NCBI GenBank assembly: GCA_017515325.1
Contig: JAFWGA010000065.1
Span: 1-32,558, forward strand
Reading direction: 5' to 3'
DNA length: 32,558 bases
Origin: Blautia sp.
GTDB lineage: Bacteria; Bacillota; Clostridia; Lachnospirales; Lachnospiraceae
The position numbers and the translations under genes are program-made. Position 1 is the first letter of the stretch. Each line of letters starts with the position of its first letter. The notes under the pieces were generated by a model. That model worked only from the letters and a program-made list of their open reading frames with translations. It made no database searches and had not been told where the DNA came from. Positions 7,974-16,182 of the stretch are shown here, piece by piece.

Positions 7974-9257
7974 ATGAAGAAAAGGTTTATGGCACTGATG
8001 GCGGCAGCAATCGCAGTCACAATGGCGGCAGCTCCGATGGTTCATGCGGCGGATGAGATTTCCTTCTGGGATATTGCAACGGATGAACCGGACAAGACGA
8101 TCTGGTCCTATGCTGTCGACAAATTCAATGAAGAAGACGCAGAGGAATATGGCTACACCATCGACCAGGTGGCGACCACTAATGACCAGTATAAGCAGAA
8201 GCTGGCTGTGGCTATGGCTTCCGGCCAGTGCCCGGATATGTACATTCACTGGACCGGCGGCCCCATGGTCGAATATATCAAGTCCGGTTATGCACAGGAT
8301 CTGACAGACCTGGTTGACCAGTATGGTCTGAGGGATCTCTATACAGAGGCTTCTCTGGCTCAGTGTACCTATGACGGCAAGATCTATGCCATCCCTGTCA
8401 AAAATGACTCTGTGGCGGTGTTTTTCTACAACAAGGCGATGTGGGAGGAGAAGGGCTATGAGGTTCCCGAGACCATCGCTGACCTGGAAGCTCTCTGCGA
8501 CAAGATGGTAGAGGACGGCATTACACCTTTCGCTCTTGCCAACCAGCCCCAGTGGACAGGCTCCATGTATTATATGTATCTGGTTGCCCGTCATGGCGGC
8601 CCGGAGGTTATTTCCAACGCTTACGACGGAACCGGTTCTCTGGTAAATGAGTCCACAGAGTATGCCGGTGCCAAGATCGAAGAGTGGGTAGAGAAGGGTT
8701 ACTTCCCGGAGGGTGTGAACTCTCTGTCTCCCGACAGCGGCGATGACCGTGCCCTTCTGTATCAGGGAGCCGGTATGATGCTGCAGGGCACCTGGCAGGT
8801 AGGCGCCATCAAGGAAGAGTTCCCGGAATTCTATGAGAATCTCGGCTGCTTTGGCTTCCCGGTTCTGGAAGACTCCGAAGCTGACCAGACCGTAGTTGTC
8901 GGTACCATGGGAGACAACTTCATCTCCTTCAACTGCGATGGCGATAAACTTGAGGCCGGTTTCAAGATGGCTTCCTATTATTCCACTGAGGACTGGATGA
9001 ACCTTGATATTGAGGTGGGCAACCTTCCGCCTCTCAAGGACGCTACTTCCGAGGAAGCTCCATGGCAGGATATCCTTGCCGTTCTCAATAATGCCAGCAG
9101 CGTGCAGCTGTGGTGGGATCAGTATCTGCCCTCTGCTGTAGCGGATGTCCACAAATCCGCCAGCCAGAAGTGCTTCGACTGCTCTGCTACTCCGACTGAG
9201 ATCGCTGAGGAGCAGCAGGCTGCCATGGAAGAATGGTTAGCTGACAACGCAGAATAA
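7974..9257 (+). CDS. Sugar ABC transporter substrate-binding protein (probable xylo-oligosaccharide)
   Basis: 427 aa, AGGAGG at 7962-7967. It is a family 1 type extracellular solute-binding protein: ITFWD-like start (ISFWDIATDEP), ASGQCPDMYIHW, YAIPVKNDSVAVFFYNK, and QGTWQVGAI in the second lobe. The signal peptide is residues 1-25 (MKKRF, hydrophobic core, then MVHA before ADE). It ends in an A-x-A type signal peptidase I site and has no lipobox cysteine, unusual for a Gram-positive binding protein, which is normally a lipoprotein. It heads the operon with two permeases, a YesL protein and a GH120 enzyme, so xylo-oligosaccharides are the likely ligand. A terminator-like attenuator follows it, probably allowing higher output of this gene than of the permeases. 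Confidence 0.93.
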   Translation: MKKRFMALMAAAIAVTMAAAPMVHAADEISFWDIATDEPDKTIWSYAVDKFNEEDAEEYGYTIDQVATTNDQYKQKLAVAMASGQCPDMYIHWTGGPMVEYIKSGYAQDLTDLVDQYGLRDLYTEASLAQCTYDGKIYAIPVKNDSVAVFFYNKAMWEEKGYEVPETIADLEALCDKMVEDGITPFALANQPQWTGSMYYMYLVARHGGPEVISNAYDGTGSLVNESTEYAGAKIEEWVEKGYFPEGVNSLSPDSGDDRALLYQGAGMMLQGTWQVGAIKEEFPEFYENLGCFGFPVLEDSEADQTVVVGTMGDNFISFNCDGDKLEAGFKMASYYSTEDWMNLDIEVGNLPPLKDATSEEAPWQDILAVLNNASSVQLWWDQYLPSAVADVHKSASQKCFDCSATPTEIAEEQQAAMEEWLADNAE

Positions 9258-9293
9258 ACATCTGATCGTTTGCTATAACTAAAGCTTGATTGA

Positions 9294-9345
9294 TGCCTGG
9301 CCAGGCTAAAGCGGAGGATTCCGTCTGGTCCTGGCCAGGCATTTT
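9294..9345 (+). terminator. Attenuator/terminator between binding protein and permeases
   Basis: A perfect 12-bp stem, TGCCTGGCCAGG (9294-9305) with CCTGGCCAGGCA (9330-9341), followed by TTTT. The loop can form its own small CGGA/TCCG hairpin. Being inside the operon, it probably stops part of the transcripts after the binding-protein gene, giving the usual excess of binding protein over permease. Confidence 0.9.
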
Positions 9346-9350
9346 ATACC

Positions 9351-9365
9351 TTCAGGCCGCCTGAA
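9351..9365. promoter_or_regulatory. 15-bp perfect palindrome before the first permease
   Basis: TTCAGGC, C, GCCTGAA forms a perfect dyad just after the attenuator and 36 bases before the permease start. It may be an operator for an internal promoter or a second RNA hairpin. Nothing else decides between these. Confidence 0.35.
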
Positions 9366-9400
9366 ATAATGGCGGACAATCAATAAGGAGGATTGTCACT

Positions 9401-10300
9401 ATGGAAAAAACGGGATCTCTGGCGAAGCGGAGGAAGCGTTCCATTGCGATCTGTTCATTTGTCTTCCTGCTTCCTGTTCTCATCTTACTGTTTACCTTTC
9501 TGGTCTATCCCATCGTACAGACCTTTATCAACAGCTTCACGAAATGGAACGGCATATCGGTCGCAAAGACCTACAATGGCATAACAAACTGGAAGAAGCT
9601 TTTCGGGGACAAGGATTTTTGGCGGGCATTCTTAAACAACGTAAAAATCATGATCCTGTCTTTACTCATTCAGATGCCTATCGGCATTCTGCTGGCCACA
9701 TTCCTGGATGCCGGCGGAAAGAAATTCAATTTTTTTAAAGTCATATGGTTTCTTCCCCTTCTGATGAGCTCGGTTGCCGTAGGTTATCTGTTTCATTATG
9801 CCCTGGCAACAAACGGAGGATTGATTTCATCCATCTCACAGCTTCTCGGCGGCGGAAAGGTAGACCTGCTGGGCAATCAGAAGACAGCGATTTATGCGGT
9901 CATCGCCGTTATATGCTGGCAGTTTATCCCCTTCTACATGGTTTATTATATGGCGGGGTATTCCAGTATTTCCGAGGATATCTATGAGGCTGCCATTGTC
10001 GATGGCGCAACCCGCGGCCAGTATGTGAGAAAGATCGCCCTGCCGCTTCTGGTACCGACGATCAAGAGCGCTGTCGTCATGTCCGTTACCGGATCCCTGA
10101 AGTATTTCGATCTGGTATATGTTATGACTGGAGGCGGTCCCGGTACTTCCACGGAATTGATGGCGACCTATATGTACAAGACCTCGTTTACCACCTACAA
10201 TATGGGCTACGGCTCCGCCATAGCGGCCGGAATGTTCATACTGATCACGGTGATCGCTGCTCTGATCATGCGGCTCATGAATTCGGGAGGTGAAGACTGA
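9401..10300 (+). CDS. Sugar ABC transporter permease, MalF/UgpA type
   Basis: 299 aa; AAGGAGG at 9385-9391 precedes the ATG. Six hydrophobic segments are visible, the first at about residues 17-40. The cytoplasmic coupling (EAA) loop reads YEAAIVDGATRGQYVRKIALP, followed by the conserved GGPGTSTE segment, as in MalF-like subunits of carbohydrate ABC importers. It pairs with the MalG-type permease whose start overlaps its stop (TGATG at 10298-10302), indicating translational coupling. No ATPase gene occurs in this operon. In Clostridia such importers often share one MsmK/MsmX-type ATPase encoded elsewhere. Confidence 0.96.
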   Translation: MEKTGSLAKRRKRSIAICSFVFLLPVLILLFTFLVYPIVQTFINSFTKWNGISVAKTYNGITNWKKLFGDKDFWRAFLNNVKIMILSLLIQMPIGILLATFLDAGGKKFNFFKVIWFLPLLMSSVAVGYLFHYALATNGGLISSISQLLGGGKVDLLGNQKTAIYAVIAVICWQFIPFYMVYYMAGYSSISEDIYEAAIVDGATRGQYVRKIALPLLVPTIKSAVVMSVTGSLKYFDLVYVMTGGGPGTSTELMATYMYKTSFTTYNMGYGSAIAAGMFILITVIAALIMRLMNSGGED

Positions 10301-11163
10301 TGGCAGGAAAGAGTGTGGAAAGTTCTTCGACTAAGGCGAAGAAGTATGCAGGCTGGGTTGTGGCGATGATTCTGGCCGTATTCTGGCTTGTGGTCGCCTT
10401 TGTTCCCTTCCTCTTTATGGTTATATCCGGCTTTAAACAGAAGATGGAAACCATCATGTACGGTGCTTTCCATATGCCGGAGAAATTCTACCCGGATAAT
10501 TATATCGAGATCATCACGGATCCCCGCTTCTGGAACTATTTCAAAAACTCTGTCATTGTCCTGGTGCTATCCCTGGCCTTGCTGCTTTTATTCGCGGCCT
10601 TCGCAGCATATCCGCTTTCTCGTTTTAAGTTTAAGATGAGGGATACCACCTTCCTGTTGATTGTTGCCTGTATGTCGGTACCGATCCATGTTACCATGAT
10701 TCCGGTATTCCAGATGTCCATCAAGAGCGGCCTCTACGATTCCATCTGGGCTCTGATCCCGACAGCCGTCGCCTTTGCCACTCCTTTGTCGGTCTTTATC
10801 CTGACCGGCTTTATGAAGGGAATCCCCGCTGACCTGGAGGAGGCTGCGGATATTGACGGCTGCGGCAGATATAAGAGATTTTTCAAGGTGATCCTGCCCT
10901 TGTGTACGCCTGGCCTTTCTACCTTGGCTATCTATAACGGCGTGAATATATGGAACGAATTTATATTTGCCTTTACCCTGACCCAGTCGGAAAAGAACCG
11001 TACCCTGCCCCTGGCTCTGTGGAATTACCAGGGTGTGTATTCCTCCAATACAGCCATGATCATGGCCTGCCTTACCCTTTCTGTTATTCCCATGATCATT
11101 CTGTTTATCATCATGCAGGATAAGCTGGTTAAGGGTATGATGGCCGGAGCCGTCAAGGGCTGA
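10300..11163 (+). CDS. Sugar ABC transporter permease, MalG/UgpE type
   Basis: 287 aa. The start overlaps the previous stop by one base. Membrane segments are clear at about residues 21-45, 82-106, 118-140, 150-172, 195-225 and 250-275. The coupling loop is EEAADIDGCGRYKRFFKVIL, and the N-terminal tail (KSVESSSTKAKK) is cytoplasmic, as usual for MalG-like proteins. With the MalF-type partner it forms the translocation channel for the sugar delivered by the binding protein upstream. It is followed after 13 bases by the YesL-like gene. Confidence 0.96.
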   Translation: MAGKSVESSSTKAKKYAGWVVAMILAVFWLVVAFVPFLFMVISGFKQKMETIMYGAFHMPEKFYPDNYIEIITDPRFWNYFKNSVIVLVLSLALLLLFAAFAAYPLSRFKFKMRDTTFLLIVACMSVPIHVTMIPVFQMSIKSGLYDSIWALIPTAVAFATPLSVFILTGFMKGIPADLEEAADIDGCGRYKRFFKVILPLCTPGLSTLAIYNGVNIWNEFIFAFTLTQSEKNRTLPLALWNYQGVYSSNTAMIMACLTLSVIPMIILFIIMQDKLVKGMMAGAVKG

Positions 11164-11176
11164 CGGATGAACAGAG

Positions 11177-11794
11177 ATGGCAAAATCAAGTATTTTGGAC
11201 AGTGACAGCCGGCTGAGTACGGCGATGGGAACAGCATGGGAGCTGATCCGCCTGAATCTGCTGGTGCTGCTATGCTCCGTCCCCCTTGTAACCATAGGGG
11301 CGGCGGTAACGGCCATGCACTATGTGCTTTTGAAGCTGGTCCGGAAGGAGGATTCTTATCTGACCAGGGATTTTTTCCACGCCTTCCGATCCGATTTTGG
11401 TCAGGCAACGCTTTTGTGGCTGATTAAGCTGGCCTTTGTGATTCCCCTGGGCATTCAGCTCATGATGCTTGACATGGGACAGGAGTCCGGTTTTCCCCGG
11501 GCCTTGTCCTATGCAGGCCTGGTTGCCGGGTTCGCTGTGCTGGTGCTGCTGGCCTTCACCTTTCCGCTGCAGAGCCATTTTCGAAATTCTCTGGCGGGCA
11601 CTCTGGGAAATTCCCTTCGCCTGGGACTGGCAAAATTTCCCCGGGCCTTTGTTCTGGCTTTTATCTGGGCCTTGCCGGCCTTCTTTTTGCTGCATGTGTT
11701 GGCAGTATTTCCCTTGCTGCTGCTATTGGGGATTTCTCTCCCGGGATACATCTGTTGCAGGCTCTATGAGCCGGTATTGAAAGAACTGGAGTAG
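11177..11794 (+). CDS. YesL/DUF624 family membrane protein
   Basis: 205 aa with four to five hydrophobic segments. The N-terminal region (AWELIRLNLLVLLCSVPLVT, then GAAVTAMHYVLLKLVR, then YLTRDFFHAFRSDFGQAT) is the signature of DUF624, named after Bacillus YesL of the rhamnogalacturonan cluster. Proteins of this family sit almost always beside carbohydrate ABC importers and glycoside hydrolases, as here, but their biochemical role is unknown. No clear ribosome site precedes the ATG. Its closeness to the permease stop (13 bases) suggests translation by re-initiation. Confidence 0.88.
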   Translation: MAKSSILDSDSRLSTAMGTAWELIRLNLLVLLCSVPLVTIGAAVTAMHYVLLKLVRKEDSYLTRDFFHAFRSDFGQATLLWLIKLAFVIPLGIQLMMLDMGQESGFPRALSYAGLVAGFAVLVLLAFTFPLQSHFRNSLAGTLGNSLRLGLAKFPRAFVLAFIWALPAFFLLHVLAVFPLLLLLGISLPGYICCRLYEPVLKELE

Positions 11795-11882
11795 TCCCTT
11801 GTGATTATGGGAGTCTGTGCCTGTCCCGTAGACGGGAAGGAGCTCGTGGCTCTATAGTTGGGATCATGGAGGTATTATATTT

Positions 11883-13871
11883 ATGATCATTTATGTGAAT
11901 GGCTCTGCTGAAAAAGATGGCAATGGCAGTAAAGAAAGACCCTTCTGCCGGATTAACGAGGCGGCAAGGATCGCCCGGCCGGGAGATGAGGTCAGAGTGG
12001 CGCCCGGCATTTACCGGGAATATGTTGATCCGGTAAATGCCGGTACCGAAGAGGCGAGAATCACTTATGTGAGTGAGGTTCCGCTGGGGGCAGTGATTAC
12101 GGGAGCTGAGGAGCTGAAGGGATGGACCCTCTACGAGGGAAACGTATGGACCGCGAGAGTGGACAACGGTATCTTCGGCAGCTTTAATCCCTATAAGGAG
12201 CATATCCAGGGCGACTGGTACAATGGTCCCTTTGTCTTTCATCCGGGCGCGGTGTATCTGAACGGGGAGATGCTCTATGAGGCAGTGACTCTTGAGGAGT
12301 GTGTGAAGGGGGAGAAATATCTTCCCTCCTGGGAGCCGGAGAGGAGCATCTACAAATGGTATACCGAGCAGGATGAGAATACCAATGAGACTGTTCTTTA
12401 TGCCAATTTCCAGGGGGCGGATCCCAATCGGGAAAACGTTGAGATCAATGTCAGGCGCAACTGCTTCATGCCCTCCAAAAACGGGGTGGGTTTTATTACC
12501 TTGAGGGGCTTTACTGTGACCAAGGCTGCGACAACCTGGGCTCCTCCGGCCGCTTATCAGGATGGCATGATCGGACCCCACTGGTCCAAGGGCTGGATCA
12601 TTGAGGACTGTGAGGTAAGCTACAGCAGGTGCTGCGGGATTTCCCTGGGAAAATATTATGACGAGGCAAACGATCATTTCTTCACCTACCGGCATGTAAA
12701 AAATCCTACCCAGATGGAGAGGGACGCGGTCTGCCGCGGCCAGTATCATGGCTGGCTGAAGGAAAAGGTGGGCAGCCATATTGTCCGCCGCTGCAACATT
12801 CATCACTGTGAGCAGACAGGCATTGTGGGACGTATGGGCTGTGTCTTCTCCGTGATCGAGGACAACCATATCCATCATATCAACAACATGATGCAGCTGG
12901 CCGGTGCTGAGATTTCCGGCATTAAGCTGCACGCCGCGATCGATGTCATTTTCCGGCGCAACCATATCCATCACTGTACCATGGGGATCTGGTGCGACTG
13001 GGAGGCTCAGGGAACCCGGATTACCCAGAACCTGCTGCATGACAATTTTATTCCGCAGGGAAGCGAGATTCTTTCCTACAGCATGATGTGCCAGGATATC
13101 TTTATTGAGGTCAGCCATGGCCCGACCCTGATCGACAATAATCTGCTTCTTTCCCAGGCGGCGTTGAGGCTGCCTACCGAGGGGGTTGCAGTGGTGCATA
13201 ATCTGATCCTGGGATCGATCACCTCCATCGGTGTCAATACGGATCACCCGGGTATGGAAACCCAGCCGAGGTATACTCCTTACCATTTCCCGCATCGGAC
13301 AGAGGTCATGGGCTTTATGACGATCCTGCATGGGGATGATCGCTTCTATAATAATATCTTTGTCCAGGCCTGGAAGGAGAAGGACATGATTTCTCCTGCC
13401 GAGGAAAACCGTGAGGTGGGTACCCATGTCTTTGACGAGTATCCGACCTATGAGGAGTGGAGCAGCTGGTTCGGTCTGGACAAGCCCTTTGTCGATATGA
13501 GGGAAACCGCCAGGTACCATTTCTCCCATCTTCCGGTATGGTCCTGCGGCAATGCCTATTTTAACGGGGCAAAGGCCTGGAAGAATGAGAAGAAGGGGCT
13601 GGTCGACACGGAGCATGAGGTATCGGTACAGCTGGTAGAGAAGGACGGAAAGCTTTGCCTGGATACGAATCTTTATGATGTGCTGGGGGATTTCACTGTG
13701 GGTATCATCGACAGTGATATTCTGGGCACGGCTTTTGAGCCGGACCAGCGTTTTGAGAATCCGGACGGAACCGGCATTGTGTTTGACAGCGATTATCTGG
13801 GGCGGCACAGAGGACTTAAGCCGCTGCCGGGGCCCTTTGCGTCGGGGGAGGAAGCTGCCTGGGCGCTGTAA
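11883..13871 (+). CDS. GH120-like beta-xylosidase (right-handed beta-helix)
   Basis: 662 aa, GGAGG at 11868-11872. No signal peptide, so cytoplasmic. From memory of GH120 enzymes (XylC of Thermoanaerobacterium), shared blocks are YANFQGADPN, GWIIEDCEVS, GIKLHAAIDVIF, DWEAQGTRITQN, IEVSHGPTLIDNN, HRTEVMGF and DDRFYNNIF. The presumed catalytic residues are D372 in DWEAQGTR and E409 in IEVSHGP. They are 37 residues apart, against the 23 I recall for XylC (D382 and E405), because of an extra stretch FIPQGSEILSYSMMCQ. The enzyme would remove xylose from xylo-oligosaccharides brought in by the transporter encoded just upstream. A more distant beta-helix hydrolase is the alternative. A small CCCG/CGGG hairpin (11825-11836) lies in the 88-base spacer before it. 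Confidence 0.85.
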   Translation: MIIYVNGSAEKDGNGSKERPFCRINEAARIARPGDEVRVAPGIYREYVDPVNAGTEEARITYVSEVPLGAVITGAEELKGWTLYEGNVWTARVDNGIFGSFNPYKEHIQGDWYNGPFVFHPGAVYLNGEMLYEAVTLEECVKGEKYLPSWEPERSIYKWYTEQDENTNETVLYANFQGADPNRENVEINVRRNCFMPSKNGVGFITLRGFTVTKAATTWAPPAAYQDGMIGPHWSKGWIIEDCEVSYSRCCGISLGKYYDEANDHFFTYRHVKNPTQMERDAVCRGQYHGWLKEKVGSHIVRRCNIHHCEQTGIVGRMGCVFSVIEDNHIHHINNMMQLAGAEISGIKLHAAIDVIFRRNHIHHCTMGIWCDWEAQGTRITQNLLHDNFIPQGSEILSYSMMCQDIFIEVSHGPTLIDNNLLLSQAALRLPTEGVAVVHNLILGSITSIGVNTDHPGMETQPRYTPYHFPHRTEVMGFMTILHGDDRFYNNIFVQAWKEKDMISPAEENREVGTHVFDEYPTYEEWSSWFGLDKPFVDMRETARYHFSHLPVWSCGNAYFNGAKAWKNEKKGLVDTEHEVSVQLVEKDGKLCLDTNLYDVLGDFTVGIIDSDILGTAFEPDQRFENPDGTGIVFDSDYLGRHRGLKPLPGPFASGEEAAWAL

Positions 13872-13947
13872 GGGAAGGCTTTGACTTTGGCCATAGCTGC
13901 GGCTTTCGGTGATCTGGGCGAATGCCCGGTTTTTGCGGTGACACTTA

Positions 13948-13987
13948 GCAGGCAGAGAAAGGTTTCATTTTCTCTGCCTGCCTTTTT
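13948..13987 (+). terminator. Rho-independent terminator after the GH120 gene
   Basis: A 13-bp perfect stem, GCAGGCAGAGAAA (13948-13960) with TTTCTCTGCCTGC (13969-13981), an 8-base loop, then CTTTTT. It ends the sugar operon and insulates the ribosomal protein promoter. The stretch 13872-13947 shows no gene, and 13988-14084 is an A-rich region before the promoter. Confidence 0.95.
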
Positions 13988-14084
13988 GCCTCCCCCCAGC
14001 CTATTGGCAGGGGCGCCAAAAGGAAGACAGCCGCACCGGTCGATATTTTTTGAAAAAGAAAAGGGAAAATCTCAAAAAAAAGCC

Positions 14085-14113
14085 TTGCATAATAGGGGAA
14101 AGATGTGTATAAT
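14085..14113 (+). promoter_or_regulatory. Strong sigma-A promoter of the ribosomal protein cluster
   Basis: TTGCAT (14085-14090), a 17-base spacer and a perfect TATAAT (14108-14113), preceded by A/T tracts (14047-14080) resembling an UP element. Predicted start near 14120. This is the only consensus promoter I see for the cluster, giving a transcript of roughly 14 kb. Confidence 0.9.
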
Positions 14114-14119
14114 ACGAAA

Positions 14120-14355
14120 ACTGTGACATGATAGCGATGAAGCGTGAGGTTGCTGCCGATGCATAAAGAAAATAAGCAGGCATCAGGCAGGTTTTCCGTG
14201 GAGCGAATGTCAAGTTGGGAAAACTGACGACAAGTCACTGTACAAGCTTCTATATAGACCGTCCGGGGGATGGCGTGTGGGTTTCTGTGCTTTTTTCGCA
14301 GGACACACACGGGGATGTGTACAGTCGCCGCTTGTCGTACTGCCAGTTAGTACGT
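14120..14355 (+). ncRNA. Long structured leader RNA upstream of rpsJ
   Basis: About 250 bases lie between the predicted start and rpsJ. Helices seen by eye: GTTTTCC (14191-14197) with GGAAAAC (14218-14224); ACGACAAG (14227-14234) with CTTGTCGT (14331-14338); inside that, ACTGTACA (14237-14244) with TGTACAGT (14318-14325); inside that, a CCGTCC/GGATGG hairpin and a GTGTG/CACAC stem capped by a T-rich loop; and CGTACT (14336-14341) with AGTACG (14349-14354), which competes with the outer helix and abuts the ribosome site. Ribosomal operon leaders commonly bind a product of the operon to shut it off (L4 in E. coli S10). The ligand here is not known. Confidence 0.7.
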
Positions 14356-14374
14356 ATAGGAGGAGACTTTTTTT

Positions 14375-14692
14375 ATGGCTAATAAGATTATGAGAATTAC
14401 TCTGAAGGCATACGATCATAAGCTTGTGGATGCTTCCGCTGCCAAGATCGTGGATACGGTCAAGAAAAACGGCGCCCAGGTGAGCGGCCCTGTCCCGCTT
14501 CCGACAAAGAAGGAGGTTGTTACGATCCTTCGTGCCGTTCATAAATATAAGGATTCCCGTGAGCAGTTCGAGCAGCGCACCCATAAGCGGCTGATCGATA
14601 TCATCGGACCGACCCAGAAGACCGTTGATGCCCTCTCCCGTCTGGAGACGCCTGCAGGGGTTCATATCGAGATCAAGATGAAGACGAAGTAA
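14375..14692 (+). CDS. rpsJ: 30S ribosomal protein S10
   Basis: 105 aa, the normal length. TAGGAGGAG at 14357-14365 precedes the ATG. The family is clear from [20 protein letters not shown]-type start, [12 protein letters not shown], and [11 protein letters not shown] at the loop that contacts 16S rRNA in the small-subunit head. S10 also acts as NusE in transcription antitermination complexes. It is the first gene of the cluster and is separated from rplC by a 215-base structured spacer, which is much longer than the gaps further on and contains one of the two related RNA elements. Confidence 0.98.
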   Translation: MANKIMRITLKAYDHKLVDASAAKIVDTVKKNGAQVSGPVPLPTKKEVVTILRAVHKYKDSREQFEQRTHKRLIDIIGPTQKTVDALSRLETPAGVHIEIKMKTK

Positions 14693-14701
14693 GGCCTGCA
14701 T

Positions 14702-14773
14702 TTTGATTCATTTTCTGCGCCGGGTTTACGCCGCAGCAGGCGGCATGATTCCGAAGTAAATTCGTGCGTATAC
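14702..14773 (+). ncRNA. Junction-type RNA element, copy 1 (rpsJ-rplC spacer)
   Basis: 72 bases related to 22122-22192 (about 55 identical positions by hand alignment). Proposed fold: P1 = TGCGC+CGGGTTTAC (14716-14729) with GTAAATTCG+T bulge+GCGTA (14756-14770); P2 = GCCGC (14730-14734) with GCGGC (14740-14744); then an unpaired ATGATTCCGAA. TTTGATTC precedes the fold and ATAC ends it, as in copy 2. Helix pairs are kept between the copies although bases differ. Confidence 0.65.
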
Positions 14774-14867
14774 AAATATGATCATATGGTATCCCAGGAC
14801 AGATGTTTCCCAACGACATCGCAGGGATGAAGCCGTCCCGGTATTCCTTGGGTACTGTATAATATAT

Positions 14868-14887
14868 GATTGCGGGAAACCGTAATC
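14868..14887 (+). other. GNRA-capped hairpin next to the rplC ribosome site
   Basis: GATTGCGG (14868-14875), GAAA loop, CCGTAATC (14880-14887), with one G-U pair. It ends seven bases before AGGAGG of rplC. A palindrome ATATGATCATAT (14776-14787) lies earlier in the same spacer. The hairpin could influence access to the rplC start. Confidence 0.55.
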
Positions 14888-14907
14888 CGCTATAGGAGGA
14901 TAAATTG

Positions 14908-15540
14908 ATGAAAAAAGGTATCTTAGCAACAAAGGTCGGCATGACTCAGGTCTTCGATGAAGACGGAATGCTTGTTCCTGTTACTGTCCTGCAGGCAGGC
15001 CCCTGCTGTGTTACCCAGGTCAAGACCATGGAGAATGACGGCTATGAGGCGGTTCAGGTCGCTTTTGGGGATATCCGTGAGAAGCTGGTCAACAAGCCGA
15101 AGAAGGGCCATTTCGAGAAAGCCGGCGTTGCTGTTAAGCGTTTTATCCGTGAGTTCCGCTTTGAAGACGCTGCCCAGTACCAGGTAGGGCAGGAGATCAA
15201 GGCTGACATGTTTGCTGCCGGCGACAAGATCGATGTGACTGCTATTTCCAAAGGTAAAGGGTATCAGGGCGCCATCAAGAGGCATGGCCAGTCCAGAGGA
15301 CCTATGGCTCACGGCTCCAAATATCATCGTCATGCAGGTTCCAACGGTGCCGCTTCCGATCCGAGCCGTGTCTTCCCCGGAAAGAAGATGCCCGGCCAGA
15401 TGGGTCATGTACAGGTCACTGTTCAGAATCTTGAAGTCGTCCGTGTCGATGCAGAGAAGAATTTACTGTTGGTAAAGGGTGCTGTTCCGGGACCGAAGAA
15501 GTCTCTGGTGACGATCAAAGACTCAGTAAAGTCCTTATAA
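14908..15540 (+). CDS. rplC: 50S ribosomal protein L3
   Basis: 210 aa. The ATG at 14908 follows AGGAGG (14895-14900) by seven bases; a TTG directly before it could add one residue. The N-terminus [14 protein letters not shown] and the long central loop with [29 protein letters not shown] and [10 protein letters not shown] are diagnostic. That loop reaches toward the peptidyl transferase centre. L3 is one of the proteins that start large-subunit assembly. rplD follows after 21 bases. Confidence 0.98.
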   Translation: MKKGILATKVGMTQVFDEDGMLVPVTVLQAGPCCVTQVKTMENDGYEAVQVAFGDIREKLVNKPKKGHFEKAGVAVKRFIREFRFEDAAQYQVGQEIKADMFAAGDKIDVTAISKGKGYQGAIKRHGQSRGPMAHGSKYHRHAGSNGAASDPSRVFPGKKMPGQMGHVQVTVQNLEVVRVDAEKNLLLVKGAVPGPKKSLVTIKDSVKSL

Positions 15541-15561
15541 TGAGAAAGGAGGAGCACGCAA

Positions 15562-16182
15562 ATGGCAAACGTAAAGGTTTATAATATGGCCGGCAGCGAG
15601 GTCGGTACTCTTGAGCTGAACGATGAAGTGTTCGGCGTAGAGATCAATGAAAATCTGGTACATCTCGCAGTTGTGCGCCAGCTGGCAAATAAACGGCAGG
15701 GTACTCAGAAGGCAAAGGGCCGCTCCGAGGTTAGCGGAGGCGGCAGAAAGCCCTGGAGACAGAAAGGTACCGGTCATGCCCGTCAGGGTTCCATCCGTGC
15801 CGCACAGTGGACAGGCGGCGGTGTGATTTTCCCGCCGACACCCAGGGACTATGACAAGAAGATGAACAAGAAGGAGAGACGGTTCGCTCTGAAGTCTGCT
15901 CTTACCAGCAAGGTTCAGGATGAGAAATTCCTCGTTCTTGACGAGCTTACCCTCTCCGAGATCAAGACAAAAGAGATGAAGAAGGTTCTTGATGCCCTGC
16001 ATACAGACAACGCCCTCATCATCACCAATGGCGACGATCAGAAGGTTTACCTGTCTGCACGCAACATCGCGCAGGTTCAGACCGCCACACCGTCTACCAT
16101 CAATGTCTACGATATCATGAAGTTCCACACCATCGTTGCTACCAAGGACGCTGTGGCTGCAATTGAGGAGGTATACGCATAA
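15562..16182 (+). CDS. rplD: 50S ribosomal protein L4
   Basis: 206 aa, preceded by AAAGGAGGAG. The tunnel-lining loop is intact: SEVSGGGRKPWRQKGTGHAR (residues 55-74), the site where macrolide-resistance changes occur in other bacteria; no unusual residue is seen there. L4 represses the S10 operon in E. coli by binding its leader, so it is a natural candidate ligand for the long leader before rpsJ here; this is an inference. The stop overlaps the rplW start (TAATG). Confidence 0.98.
   Translation: MANVKVYNMAGSEVGTLELNDEVFGVEINENLVHLAVVRQLANKRQGTQKAKGRSEVSGGGRKPWRQKGTGHARQGSIRAAQWTGGGVIFPPTPRDYDKKMNKKERRFALKSALTSKVQDEKFLVLDELTLSEIKTKEMKKVLDALHTDNALIITNGDDQKVYLSARNIAQVQTATPSTINVYDIMKFHTIVATKDAVAAIEEVYA

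Noticed and set aside
7956-9152. A 398-codon minus-strand frame
   Set aside because: Antisense to the solute-binding protein, which has a signal peptide and family motifs; no ribosome site for the antisense frame.
11805-13808. A 667-codon open frame on the minus strand
   Set aside because: It is antisense to the GH120-like gene, which has clear family motifs and a ribosome site; the antisense frame has no family signature and no start signal.
14857-14862. TATAAT in the rpsJ-rplC spacer as an internal promoter
   Set aside because: No acceptable -35 hexamer at 16-18 bases upstream; the sequence lies between structured segments.
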